NCBI GenBank assembly: GCA_009760855.2
Contig: WPIO01000149.1
Span: forward strand, 565,001-629,000
Source of the DNA: Cristatella mucedo
Taxonomy: Eukaryota > Bryozoa > Phylactolaemata > Cristatellidae
DNA: 64,000 bases
Direction: 5' to 3'
Position numbers and translations under genes: made by a program
Shown here: piece by piece, positions 49,536 through 61,297 of the stretch
Layout of the letters: every line of letters starts with the position of its first letter
Position numbering within the stretch: position 1 is the first letter of the stretch
The notes under the pieces: model-generated
Seen by the model: only the letters and a program-made list of their open reading frames with translations
What the model was told of the DNA's origin: nothing
Database searches by the model: none

Positions 49536-49869
49536 AGCTGCTCCAGCCCTAAAATCAAAGACAAATGTTGACAGTAGCTTTTGATCTGCAGGTACTGTAG
49601 ATGCCCAGTAGTGCGGCTCGCGACGTCGACACGCTTATCTCAAGCTGCTCACCCATTCAGGTCGACAGATGACACACTAATCCGCTATATATTTCGCTAC
49701 GCCTTGCTAAGTAGGTGGTAGGGCGGCTTTGCCGCTCACATGCGACCGCTCGGGAGGAGCATGGGGGAGGTCGTGGCAGCGCCTGCCACAGCCAGCGGTC
49801 GGAAATATAGCAGCAATACAGTGTGCTGCAAGAAGAAAGAACAGTTGGATCTTCTTCCACCAGCTTTGT

Positions 49870-51805
49870 GGCTACTTGTAACAGAGCGGCATCTATTGCC
49901 GTACTGTTCACGGGCCATTGCCGTCGATTGCTATGCACTTCCATCGATTGAACACTCACAACGGGCGCACAGTATGTGCCAAGCGTACAGTAAGATGTCA
50001 GATGTTACGTGAAATGAGAATCACAATTTTGGGCTGCCAGTCTGGCCAATTTGCCATGGATTGTGGTGTTGGCCCGACCGTTGCTGCCGATTGCCATGCA
50101 TGGCCAAAAGTTGACGAGCAAATCAGTTTGAAAATGCCACGGTTTCACTTAGGACGCAGCGGAATGTTATATGTAATGACAATTGGGGCTTCGAACTGCC
50201 AATTTCTCGTCGATTGACCGAAAGTTCGGTATTTTCCAGGGCTATTGCTGTCGACTGCCATTCACTGCTCGCGATTGTACGTGCGTGATTAGTTGAAAGG
50301 TCGAACATACAACGGTTTCATTTTGAATACAACGAATTGTTATTGGCAAATACATCTGAAGCATTGAGAAGCCAGTTCGTGCTTGATTTGCCTGGAATTC
50401 TAGTGGATTGCTGCTTTGAGCTGAGCCGTTTCCGTAGATTGCCATGAATAGTCCGAGATTGTAAGAACTAAATTGGTTAAAATGGTGTGGCTGCACTATA
50501 AGCAGAGTGCATTGTATTATGTATTCATACGTTGAACGTTAAGAAACCGAATTCCGGGGGCCTTTTGTTGCGGAATGCATTGGTTTGTGGTATCGGTCCG
50601 GGCCATTGCCGTTGATTGCAGTGCATTGCTTTGGAATGGTCGAGGCAATTGTAATGAAATTGTGCGGTACACTATAAAAGAAAAGTAGATCGATGAACAA
50701 TCATAGATCTTCAATTGTATGCCTACTCGTTGTTTTTCGTTCGATAGTAGTATTTTCCCGGGCTATTGCAGTTGAGTGCAGTCCAGCAGAATGTTCGAGG
50801 TAACTGGTAAAATTGTTCGAGTATGCAATAACCGAAGAGTAGAGCAATTTTCAATAATTACTATAATTTCTTCGGTAAGCCTCTTGATCTTTGGCGGGTT
50901 GCGATTTCGGACCAGGCCTTTGCAATCGTTTGCAGTGCATCACAGCGAGAACGCTCACGGGTAACAGAGCAAATTGTATGGGTGCAATTTGAACTTAGTC
51001 AAGTCTTATCTGAAGAGCTTCGCTTTGGCGATTTGAGGATGACTTGCAGTGGATTACAGTGGTATTTGCCCAGGCCGTGTCGGACGATTGCTGGGCATTT
51101 CCAGAATTCGAGTTTGCATTATTTCTTTAATTTACGCCAGTGTGCACATGAAACAGTGTGCTTTAATATACAATACAAAATGGAGCGCAGTGCAATCTAG
51201 TTCTAGTCATTCTGTAGTGGATGCGGTGGATAGCAGTGGATTGTGGTATTTTCTCGGGTCGTTGCTGTCAATTGAAACGCATTGCACGAGAACACCCGTG
51301 GCAATGCAAGTGAAATTTGGGAACACAATTTTCACAGATTTTACTGCCCTATGCAATGAAAACGAGCTTTTCGCACAGAATTTCGTCATTTTGCAGTGGA
51401 ATTCATCGGATTGCTGTGGATCGGGTTAATGGCCCGTGCAGCTGCAATATGTTTAAGTTGGCCTCGTGAAAATGCGTGAGCGAAAATGACGCGAAATTGT
51501 GTGGGTACACTTTAAATAGAGCGAAGTTGTACACTAAAACTTTCTGGAGCTTTGAGCAACTGATTTGCTATGGATTTGATTCGGCCGAAATGGATTTCAG
51601 TGGATTGAGGTAAAGGCCTCCGTCTTTGCAGCCCATTTGAATGAGTGAGCGAGCACACAGTGACATTCAATTAATTCTACTGGGTTAAAAAAAAGTCGGT
51701 GTACTGCAATATTCACTCGAAAATTGAGCTCGGCAACGCCGTGGTCTTTTTGAGGTTAGACTAATCAGTTGGGATTGCAGCGTTTCGCGGTAATTCGTCG
51801 AACCC
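49870..51805. mobile_element. Second, truncated copy of the foldback element
   Basis: It is collinear with the interior and right arm of 33595-37108 (GGCCATTGCCGTCGATTGC units, the CAATTGGGGCTTCGAACTGC-type spacer) and ends at 51805 with the same GCGGTAATTCGTCGAACCC. The left arm is missing; the left edge is approximate. Confidence 0.72.
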
Positions 51806-52439
51806 GACTAAAAGGATACAAGATTAGTGGCCCACACCAGAGCCGGTGCCCGCTACCAGGGGGCGGCCATTTGCGATTTCGCCACTCGGGCGGGAGCCTG
51901 ACGCAGGTTGGCGAGTGTGTCGAGTCAGTTCCATCACTAATCGAAGCGGATCGCCATAAAGAATTGCAAGACCCGGGCGCATGCACGCTCCACTTGCTAG
52001 TCTCGGCTCGGGCGACGCCGATTGGCATTTCGAAAGCTGAGCCCTGCCCGCCGCCACAACTCGCACAAGCGTTCGACGTCCCCCCTTCGAAGTCGGGTCG
52101 AGCTTACGGCGTGAGCGCTGTGCCGTCCCACGCGAGCGCCCCAAGCTCGAGCGCTCTGGGATTGCGAAGCGGAAAGTCTTTGGGCAAATATGATCGGTCG
52201 ACCTTTGCAGTCTCTCCCAGCTGGCTCGCAACTATGCCTTCTGTGAATCAGCAATACTTGAGTTTCATGCTCTGTTTATGTAGTCCACCTACTCAACTCG
52301 ACGAGATTCCTATATGTTGATACTATCCGCTGCCGCAAAATCTTCTCTTTTTTGCATAGGACTGCCTGTGTTTTTCGGACTGACCGAGGAGAGACTGCCG
52401 GTCTGAGCGAGCTCAGAGATCCACTGAACCTAATTCGTT

Positions 52440-52749
52440 TATTATACTAACGAATATTGAAACTACGGATCGCTGCTGGGAACCGATAGATAGATTTAGC
52501 AATGGAATGCTGCAAATTTCCAGTCAAGCTAACGATTTCATGTTACAGAACACCACATTTATAGCGTTCCTAAAAACTATAGCAACTACTTATAGTCAGA
52601 GTACCCAAGCTATCGACCGGAAGCGGCCGTTGCAGACTGGTCGCTCCATCCGCCTGAAAAACGCTCGCTCTGCCCGGCGTCATCCTCCCAAGCGGACCGG
52701 CAGCCATGCTGCCGAAATGCATGCGACCAGCTGCCGGTCGTTGCTGCTG

Positions 52750-52781
<32 letters not shown>

Positions 52782-53290
52782 TTAGGTTGCATCGAGCAGA
52801 TGCGCAGTCAAATGAAGCTGCAACTGCCAATCTAGATCGACACTGAGATGCGCATGTCATATGTCAAACTAGGAGGCTGCATTAACATTGGGATTATTAG
52901 CAGCTCCTCATTTGGGAGCATTATGAATCTATGAAAGAGTATAGTAGATATTCCCGGAGTCTGTCGGACAAGCAGTCTGCTAAAGCAGCATGCTAAATGC
53001 CAGGATAATGAGTCGTGGGGCTGTTGGAGTGAGGATGAAATCTTCAATCCAACGGAGAATTTGGAAAACCGACCACCGAGGATCGAGACGCGAGAATCGC
53101 TACCGACGGCACCAACTGGACCAGGAAGAGCTCAAACAGGAGCCGCAGATAAAAATAATTACGACATTCATTTGAACCGTATACAATACATAACCGTGAG
53201 AGGACATCGATTCTTCGGAATCGGCATTCATGATAGCGGCGAAAGACGGCAATCAAGACTAGTCTTATTCGCAAAATTTGTTCGTGCACC
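52440..53290. repeat. Dispersed ~1-kb repeat, copy 1
   Basis: Shares the order CTATCGACCGGAAGCGG, CGTCATCCTCCCAAGCGGAC, a (CT)n tract, GTTGCATCGAGCAGATG, TCAAATGAAGCTGCAACTGC and CGGAGAATTTGG with copies at 57230 and 62610. No transposase recognised. Confidence 0.75.
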
Positions 53291-53419
53291 GCTCTCGATA
53301 TGATTGAATCAATGTAAACGCATCTGAGCGTTTATGTAATAACAATGGTGAGGGATTTGGCGTGGCGGGTTCTACTCAAGATGACACTGCACTGACACTG
53401 CAGTAAATAAGAAATGCAT

Positions 53420-53990
53420 TACCCACATGGATATCGGACAGTTCTGCTTAAAACATGGTCTGCACTTTGGAGTATGTGACACATTTACGAAACGAGTACT
53501 CAGATGGACAATTTAAACCTGGATAGTGGCGATACTGATGAAATGGACAATGTTGAAGTAGGTACGGACTTAAAAGTGATCAGAGATGATAAATTAGGAG
53601 ACCTCGATTACTGTGATTTGCTCACAAAATCGCAAAAGATTGTTAAATTCAACAAAATTGACTTCGAAGTAATGTCTCTTGATCCAAAGAGGAAGATGAG
53701 TTCGGACGCTAGGTTGAACTGCATCTGACATAAAGACACATTGGTAATCCATCCCAATAATGTTAGAGCCGCTAGTAAAGACAGAAGTCGTCATCTGCGG
53801 GACACTGACCGAATTCAAGGCGCAGGAAATCGCATTGAAGAGAGGTTGAGAAACGATGGCATAAAACTCTAGTGCAGTCTCAAAGATCCATCTGTCACCC
53901 CGTCAAAAACTATGCGAGATTTCGCAGTTAATCTAGCGTCTCGTCTATTTGGAGTCAACTATGTAGAAGTTGTCGTCGAACAGTTATCAA
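53420..53990 (+). repeat. Unknown repeat (copy without MITE)
   Basis: Homologous to 59810-58960 on the minus strand. It encodes MDNLNLDSGDTDEMDNVEV, a CDLLTKSQKIVKFNKIDFEV segment and MSSDARLN, then a broken frame. The acidic start and DLLTKS segment occur in both copies, so it was once coding, possibly part of an hAT-like element given the hAT remnant beside the other copy. Confidence 0.55.
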
Positions 53991-54639
53991 CATTATGCTA
54001 AAAATATGAATTTTCTCTATCTCTCTCTACTACTTCTTTCTACCCTCTCTCTCTCCCTCTCTCGTTCTCTTTCTCTCTCTGCATGATCTTTCTAGCTCGT
54101 CAATGATAGCATAGTCAGTCAAAGCATGGCTCGGGCTTATAGGATGACAAAAAAGGGTTGTTCCACGCTCTTTAAATCGGCCCTCATGTAAGAACCAAAC
54201 TTTAAGTCCCTGTTCTGGATTCTGAGGTTCTAGCTGGTTGCTGTATAGCTTCACTTCTCCCATTTATGTCGAAGATTGTCAACTAAGTTCTTTCCTGTAG
54301 ACCTTTAATAGCATCACTCGTAAGATCAATCTACGGAGAGATGGGGAAAAAATATCAATCCTGCCGACTAAGGCCTCGCTTGGATTAGAATCATACCTGT
54401 CAGATAGTGTCTAGGTTTATTCCTGTGGCTGAAAGATCTCGTCTTCTTCGTGCTACGAGAATCTATCTGGGTCGGCTGCTGTACTCGGTCTAAATGGCTC
54501 CTCTTGAGAAATGAATTCAGACAGGCAGCATTGACTGTAATTTATAGTCCAATGATTGTATTGTGACGATTATATGAAGCAGTACTTATTAATCCAACTC
54601 TGTATACAGCAGTGGTGATTTCTGACAGGTAATTGCGAG

Positions 54640-54745
54640 GTCATTAACTAGAGCTTTACAGATTTATATGTGGTCTTGCCATTGAGATTAAGTTCTCTTC
54701 AGTTCAGTTAAGTTCTCTTATGGCGATATTCGAATGATTTATATT
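54640..54745 (+). mobile_element. SINE-L/LINE-A tail fragment
   Basis: Two short GTTAAGTTCTCTTA-type motifs in tandem and GGCGATATTCGAATGA, a diverged hairpin tail. Confidence 0.4.
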
Positions 54746-54985
54746 CATATTGCAATATGAAGATGATGCAAAAAAGCAATTATCTAGCAATATTCTTGAG
54801 AATTGCCTCTATTTGATAAGAATAAATTTTGGAGCTTTGCAAAGACGATTTCTGATAGATTTACGTTCGCCTGTTGTGGATAAAATCGGATTACGGAATA
54901 GACTCAGCTTCCGCACAATCAACAGTACGAGTGAGATCATTTACAATGTTGTGAAATTCAGTGACTGCTCTCTACATTCATAACA

Positions 54986-56600
54986 ATGTCAGAGAAATTT
55001 CAATCAGGGTTCAAGAGGCAGCACTCCGCTGAAACTGCTCTCCTCCGTGTTAACGATGACATTCTACGTGGCAACGATGACGGGAATGCCACTGCCCTAG
55101 CTCTGCTAGATCTGTCAGCTGCCTTCGACACTACGGATCACGATGTTCTACTTGAACGATTGAGAACGACGATCGGTCTGGCAGATAAGGCACCGGCGTG
55201 ATTTAAATTGTACTTGTCTGATCGTGTTCACTTCGTGTCGTGTGGGGGTCAGGTCTCACACACGAGCCGGGTCACCTGTGGAGTCCCTCAAGGGTCTGTA
55301 CTCGGTCCCTTGCTGTTATCCATTTGTACACAACCTCTGGGAAAAGTGATTAAGGCCCATGGAATAGGATATCACTTTTATGCTGACGATACTCAGCTGT
55401 ATTTGTCATTCAAACCGTCGGAATCTGCTGCAGCAACTGATAAACTGAATGCTTGCTTTGCCGACATTCGATCCTGGAGTCGGAAAACTTATTGAAACTA
55501 AATGACGATCAAATCGAACGGCTGCTCATAGGACAGCCTAAGCGTGTGGCTAGATTAAAAAGTTTTGCTCTTCTAATAGGTGATGCCATTGTGCGACCAT
55601 CACCACGTGCTTGAAATTTAGGTGTCGTTTTCGACAGTTGCCTCAATTTTAAAAGTTTTATTCAGAAGACTGCTTCTGCAGCTAGCCATCACGCCCAATC
55701 CCTATCCAAGATTATGAGCTGTCTTCCACAGTGGCTTGCAAAAAATTTAACTAGCTCCTTAGTTCTTTCTCGGCTTGATTATCGTAATTCTATTTTAATT
55801 GGGCTACCAAAGGAAGCTACTAGGCCACTGCACCAGACTATGAATATGGCTGCAAGGCTAGTCTTCAAGTCCCCGAGGTTTGAGCAAGTGTCTCCTTTGC
55901 TAAAAGAGCTAGGCTGGATGCCGGTTGATCAACGGATGCAGAGCAAAGTTCTTAGACTGACCCGTATTCATTCCGCCGCTTGAAGACCGCTTGAAGACCA
56001 AGCTTTAGCTCTGCAGGTCCTAGACTGTTGAACTCGCTTCCACGATTCTTTCGCAGCGACAACTACTCTCCTGCTGCCGAGTAAGGCTCATCCTTTTCAG
56101 CCGTCCTGAGCTTCTACTTTCATGCTATTCACTACCTCAACTGCTCTCCTGATGTGGTTCGGTTCGCCCATCAGAGAGCCAGCCGATGAACAACGCCAAC
56201 GGTTTATTGTACAAGGCACGGAGCAGCAAGACGCACGACTGCCGTCGCCCCCTTCTCACACTAGAGTCTCTCCCCTCCTCCACTCCTCTGGTTGACCCCG
56301 ATGATTAATCGAGGACCACAACTGTGCAGCGGCCGATCCTGATGGTGAATTCACCATCTGGCCACCAGCGGTTACCGGCCGGTGTCCATGCCACATCACA
56401 GGCTCATTAGAGGAGCCGGCATACACTCAAACTACACCTGACTCTGCTATACTTCCCACTTTCTCTTTGTTTCGTGAGGCGACGTCTGTTGGCTACCGAA
56501 TGCGTACCGAAAGCCGCTTAGGCTGTCTGTGCGCTATACAAAACTCTCCTTCGTAACACCCACATAGTCTGTCTGGCTTCGTGTAGTTACAGACATAGAT
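54986..56600 (+). mobile_element. LINE-B copy, 5'-truncated, with solo LTR inside
   Basis: Encodes FQSGFKRQHSAETALL, LLDLSAAFDTTDHDVLLERL (RT motif A), a TGA where a Trp is expected at 55199-55201, [12 protein letters not shown] (motif B), YHFYADDTQLYLSF (motif C), then several frame shifts. Its 3' untranslated region is split by the LTR at 56153 and ends near 56600 with GATACATTACA. Confidence 0.87.
56153..56436 (-). mobile_element. Solo LTR (284 bp) with 5-base target duplication
   Basis: TG...CA ends; flanked by CCTGA at 56148-56152 and 56437-56441. On the minus strand it starts TGTAGTTTGAGTG, has TGTGATGTGGCATGG and a GTACAATAAACCG polyadenylation-like signal, and ends CGAACCACA. Removing it restores the LINE-B sequence CTCTCCTGACTCTGC. 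No internal retrotransposon sequence remains. The superfamily is not certain; Ty3/Gypsy would fit the 5-base duplication. Confidence 0.85.
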
Positions 56601-56608
56601 ACATTACA

Positions 56609-56700
56609 TAATAATAATAGTACACTTGATAAAGCGCCCTCGGAGTACTCAATCTCTTCCTACGTGCTTTTCATTCCCTGCAAAGTAAACACGGCTTGAC
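56609..56700 (-). mobile_element. LINE-A tail fragment
   Basis: The minus strand shows GCACGTAGGAAGAGATTGAG, GAGGGCGCTTTATCAAGTG and (ATT)n, directly after the LINE-B end. Confidence 0.7.
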
Positions 56701-57229
56701 GACTAATAAGTTAGAGAGAGAGAGAGAATCACAGTATCATTTGAGATAAAACGAGCTGAGTGGTTCGAAGCAATACTTGGAATACCAAATGAGCGGGTAC
56801 TCAGCTCGCCGCTCCCATCAAACGAGCGGGTATCAACTCGCGGCCATTCGTGGCGGCTCCTGGGTGCTTTTCTTTCGTTAATGCATAATTCGAGAATCTT
56901 AGCGATAACATAAAAGAGTGCATTTTAACTACGATAACGAAGCGATAATAGCTAAGCCCAGTGGCTAATTGTGGTTTATGGGACTGGCATTTGTTGCGTC
57001 GTTATTCGAACTACGGCTAGTTTATGGCCTAGTGATATTAATGCCCCAGCAGAGATTAAGACTCTGTCGTTGGTATATCTGCCGTTGTGATTTATGGGAG
57101 TGATTACTAAGTGGTAGGCTGCAGAGACCCGTCAGTTACGTCGCGAACGCCTAACCGGACTGAGGTCTACTGGTCCGCTGGGGCGTCCATGGGAATAAAA
57201 GTCTTCCAGCCTGCATCGGTGTTCTGCAT
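56701..57229. other. No feature recognised
   Basis: Includes a short duplicated GAGCGGGTA/CTCGC motif at about 56790-56840. No gene. Confidence 0.45.
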
Positions 57230-58260
57230 GGTGCCGTGTACTTGCTATTGCAAATAGTAGCAGCTAATTCTAGTCAGCGTAGCAAATCCATCGACCGGAA
57301 GCGCCAGTCGTAAGCTTGTAGCCCCCTGGCCTGAAAAACCGTCGCTCTGCCCAGCGTCATCCTCCAAAGTGAACCGGCGGCCATGCTGCCGCTCGTTGCT
57401 TCTCTGTCTCCCTCTCCCTCTCTCCATCTCCGTTTCTTCCTCTCCCCTCTCTCTTTTTCGATTGCATCGAGCAGGTGCGAAGTCAAATGAAGCTAAAGCT
57501 GTCAATCTAGATCAACACTGAGAGGTCAACACGTGCGTCATAAATTTGTCGAATAGAAGGGTTCCTGGGATCATTAGCAGTTCTAGAGTATAGGAAGTAG
57601 GAATGCATGAAGGAAGACAACAGACGTTTATGGGGTCTGTCAGACCAGCAGTCTTCTAAGAAAGGATTGCATAATTCAGGATAAATAGTCGCTGGGGCGT
57701 TGCCGTGAGGACGAACTCTCTAATCTTACGGAGAATTTGGGAAAACGACCGTTGGGAGACGCAAGAATCGCCGGGATGCCGATGGCTACCAGCAGCAGCG
57801 ACGGCGGCCATTGGGATCAGGAGGATTAGCTCGAGCAGAAACTTCCGTCCCGCTCGCTCGTCTGCTGCTGCACGATGTTTCGCTTGACCGTGCCCAGCCT
57901 TTAGCGTCTTCGACGACTTCGCTCTGCCGCACATGTCGCCCCCTTGCCATGGCAGCAACCTCTTGACCCATCGCCGACTGCCGTCCGTTAGCTCCAATTC
58001 CCACCCGGAAAGCCACCGGAAAAGCCCTCTGGGCGTGAGCGCAGCCGAACTACTGCAGCTGCGACCCAGCAACTACCGAGCAGGTGCAGGTGCCGACCAA
58101 AAGGCCGCTGCACTGACCACTGTGACCGCGACTGGGGACGGATGGGACGACTCTCTCGGCTCGGCACAGGCATTGTCGGGCGGGTTCGTGGTGCCAGACC
58201 GTGCACAGTTTCGAGGAAGCGTTGCGACCCATCTCATTCGTTGCTTTGCAAGTCGTTAAT
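57230..58260. repeat. Dispersed ~1-kb repeat, copy 2
   Basis: Collinear with copies 1 and 3, here with a degenerate pyrimidine tract in place of a pure (CT)n. Shares CCATGGCAGCAACCTCTTGACCCATCGCCGACTGCCGT with copy 3 (57949 onward). Minus-strand frames EVAAMARGRHVRQSEVVEDAK suggest former coding sequence. Confidence 0.72.
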
Positions 58261-58499
58261 CCATCCAAATCCCTCTCCCGCTTGCGTACCGCCGAGCTAC
58301 GCCACTTCGTGAAAGTCACGGTTAGGAATTTTGGAAAACAATAATTGCTGACGAACAACAGTTAGCTGTTTAAAATTTTCAAAAACTCATTTGCCGTTAC
58401 TGTTTTTAATCATTTTTCACTAACTTTCAGTCAATAGCTCATTTTAGGATGAATGCTAGTTTATCATATATCAATCACTATGAGCTATGAAAAGTACAT

Positions 58500-58725
58500 T
58501 TTTACTTCTTATAAAAATATTTCAAGAATGCAAGTGCATTCATTTAAGCAACTTCTTTGAGAGGCACGATCTTAATTTTGTATAGAAATCTGAGAATACA
58601 GAAAAAACTCTTTCAAGGGCCGTTGATGTAGGTTTAATGGATAGAATTTTGCTGTACAATTTCTGGAGATTTTCAGTGCACTGGAATTGTTGCTGAAGAG
58701 CGTGTATAAGAAATTGAGCCATTTA
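58500..58725 (-). pseudogene. hAT transposase C-terminal (dimerisation) fragment
   Basis: The minus-strand frame ends PTSTALERVFSVFSDFYTKL and RSCLSKKLLK, the hATC pattern (S/T-x-x-x-E-R-x-F-S followed by R-x-x-L) that closes hAT-superfamily transposases. The catalytic regions upstream are absent or unrecognisable. Confidence 0.75.
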
Positions 58726-58959
58726 AAACTGTGTTGGCCTCCTACTGCAATTGCTGATCTATTTTTGAAGCAACAATTTCAATTCATCTTGAAGAGTTCA
58801 GTTCACACTTTCAGCATGAATTTGATGACTGTTCGACGAAAACGTCTGCATCATTGACTAAAAACAGACGAGAATAGACGAGACTCAAGATTCCCTGCGA
58901 AATTTACCATAGTTTTCGAGTGGACGACAGGTGGACCTGCGATACTGCATAAGAGTTTC

Positions 58960-59810
58960 ACGTAATCTTTTTTCAATCGCTCTTCAACGCAAAATTCAAT
59001 TCACACGCAATTTTCAATCGCTCTTCAGCGCAACATTTTGACTTTTTTCCGAACTTGGTACTAATTGAATAATTCAGGCTATAGATAATTTTTAACGGGA
59101 ATTCTACAATTCCGTCAGAATTTATCAGAATTGCTTCTTTTCGACTTAAAATCTCAATATCAAGTTTCGCAGGTTCCACTCCCTTCAGAAGAGCTTTGAG
59201 AGCGTCAAAATACAATGACTTCGTCATTTCTAGAGCCTTGAATTCGGTCAGTTACTCGAGGATGGCGACTTCCATCTTTATCAGCGGCTCTAACATTACT
59301 GGGATGGAGTTCAAGCGCGTCTTCGCATCAAGACGGCGTACAATCTCGCGTCAGAACTCAGCTTTTACTTTGGATTTAAAGGCATTATTTCAAAGTTAAT
59401 TTTTGATAAATTTGACAAGCTTGCACGATTTCGTGAGCAGATCGTGGGAATCGACGTCTCCTTCTAATGCAGTGGTTCTCAACCTTCCTAATGCCACGAC
59501 CCTTTAATAAAGTTCCTCTTGTTGTGGCGACCCCCAACCATAGCAATATTGTGCACGCACTGCAAACATGATGTGTTTTTCTGATGGTATTATGCGACTC
59601 CTGTAAACGGGTCGTTCGACTCACAGGTTGAGAACCACTGTTTTAAGGTATTATCAATGATCACTTCCAAGTCCATACAGCTTCAAAATTGTGCATTTCA
59701 TCAATATATCGTCACTATCCAGGTTTAAATCATCCATCTCAATACTATTTTTGTAAAATGTGTCACACACTCCAAGGTGCAGACCATGGTTTAAGCAGAA
59801 CTTTCCGATG
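58960..59810 (-). repeat. Unknown repeat (copy carrying the MITE)
   Basis: The minus strand encodes IGKFCLNHGLHLGVCDTFYK, MDDLNLDSDD, then after the MITE a DLLTKS segment, a broken part and VEPAKLDIEILSRKEAILI, NSDGIVEFPLKI. It is homologous over its first half to 53420-53990. A LINE-B copy abuts its right end. Confidence 0.55.
59470..59640. mobile_element. SPIN-like hAT MITE
   Basis: 171 bases with terminal inverted repeats CAGTGGTTCTCAACCT / AGGTTGAGAACCACTG, GTTGTGGCGACCCCCAACCA near the left and CGGGTCGTTCGACTCACAGG near the right. These match what I know of the SPIN (Space Invader) non-autonomous hAT elements. Flanks TTCTAATG and TTTTAAGG are a diverged 8-base duplication of the nTnTAn type. 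It has no coding capacity. Confidence 0.88.
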
Positions 59811-60480
59811 TAATGTATCTCTGTCTCTAACTCCACAAAGTCATACAGACCATGTGGGTGTTACGCAGGAGAGTTTTGTATAGCAAACTCACAGCCTAAG
59901 CGGTTTTCGGTACGCATTTGGTAGCCAACAGACTTCGTCTCACGCAACAAAGAGAAAGTGGGAAGCATAGCAGAGTTAGGAGAGCAGTTGAGGTAGTGGG
60001 TAGCATAGAAGTAGCAGTTCAGGACCGCTGAAAAAGATGTGCCATAGTCGGCAGTAGAAAAGTAGTTGTCGTTGCGTAAGAATTGTGGAAGCGAGTTCCA
60101 CAGTCTAGGACCTGCAGAGCTGAAGCTTCTGTCGCCAACTGTCTTTAAGCGGAGGAATGGGACAGCTAATTTATTGTCCACACAGGACCTGAGGGCGCGA
60201 ACAGGCTGAAACTGATGCAGCAGTTCAGCTAGGTACGAAGGAGCCAAGCCGTGGCGGGCCTTGTGGGTCAGCGTAAGAACTTTGCTCTGTATCCTTTGCT
60301 CAACAGGCAACCATCCTAGCTCTTTCAGCAAAGGTGACACGTGCTCAAACCACTGGGACTTGAAGACCAGCCTTGCAGCCATATTCAAAGTCTGCTGTAG
60401 TGGCATAATAGCTTTCTTTGGTAGCCCAGCCAAAAGGGAATTACAATAATCAAGCCGAGACAGAACTAAAGAGTAGTTTT
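59811..60480 (-). mobile_element. LINE-B 3' copy, young-looking
   Basis: The minus strand keeps an open frame of about 200 codons: VLSRLDYCNSLLAGLPKKAI, LGWLPVEQRIQSKVLTLTHK, GPRLWNSLPQFL, then the C-terminus and 3' untranslated region ending TACATTACATCGG at 59811. It is the longest uninterrupted C-terminus of family B here. Confidence 0.86.
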
Positions 60481-60691
60481 TTTTAGAAATATGCTCCCAG
60501 TAATTACACCAGGTTGACCATAGCAGCTGGTTTTGTGTATGAGCGGTCAAGTTTTAGATATACCTCGCAGATTAAGAGGGCGTAGGGCTTTCAGAGTTAG
60601 CATCCGGTTTGACACTGCAGACGAAACCTGAAGTTGTGCATGCTATTCTCTTATGGAAATACCAGGCATGGGCCATTTCATCTCACGTGAA

Positions 60692-61012
60692 TCAGTGCTG
60701 CCCAAGGCATCAATTCAGACAGTTCAGATGATGACAATCACGTCAGTCTCACAGATGATGACGATGACGTTGGTGCTGGTCAGCGGCACAGCAAAGCAAC
60801 AGATTATGTCCAGCATGCGCATGATACTGAAGATGGCCTGCGGAAGATTGTACGAAAGGTAGCCAGTTTCCATGCTTCCACTACGTCCGTATATTTAGGT
60901 GCAGGTTCCACGTGCTACTTAGAAAGAAGTGGATACTTACAACCATGCGTGAGGATTTCACCAATATTTTGGCAACGAAAACGCAAGCTGCAAGTGACTG
61001 ATTGCCTCTGAA
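60692..61012 (+). other. Open frame with an acidic stretch, unassigned
   Basis: From about 60692 one frame is open for about 105 codons without a useful ATG: SDSSDDDNHVSLTDDDDDVG, then DGLRKIVRKVASFHASTTSV and a stop at 61010-61012. CAG before it could be an acceptor and GAAAG/GTAGCC inside it a donor. No family recognised; an exon or a transposon remnant are both possible. Confidence 0.25.
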
Positions 61013-61229
61013 AGTGACACCAAACACGAACGCTGCAAGGCTCCGATTACTATAGCACTCTATTGATAATCTACGGCGTTCGCAGAGTCGAGCTCATACC
61101 TTGAATGGAACGGGTGCGACGAAGCTCACAACGGGCTGTAAGTTGACCAGAAGCAGATCGTGGGCGTCGCTAAGTTCGGCGTTTCGGCGAAGGCTTCGGC
61201 AGGATTCTTAAAGGAGTGTCTACGATCTT

Positions 61230-61234
<5 letters not shown>

Positions 61235-61292
<58 letters not shown>
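61235..61292. repeat. (CT)n microsatellite
   Basis: About 58 bases of CT. Confidence 0.96.
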
Positions 61293-61297
<5 letters not shown>

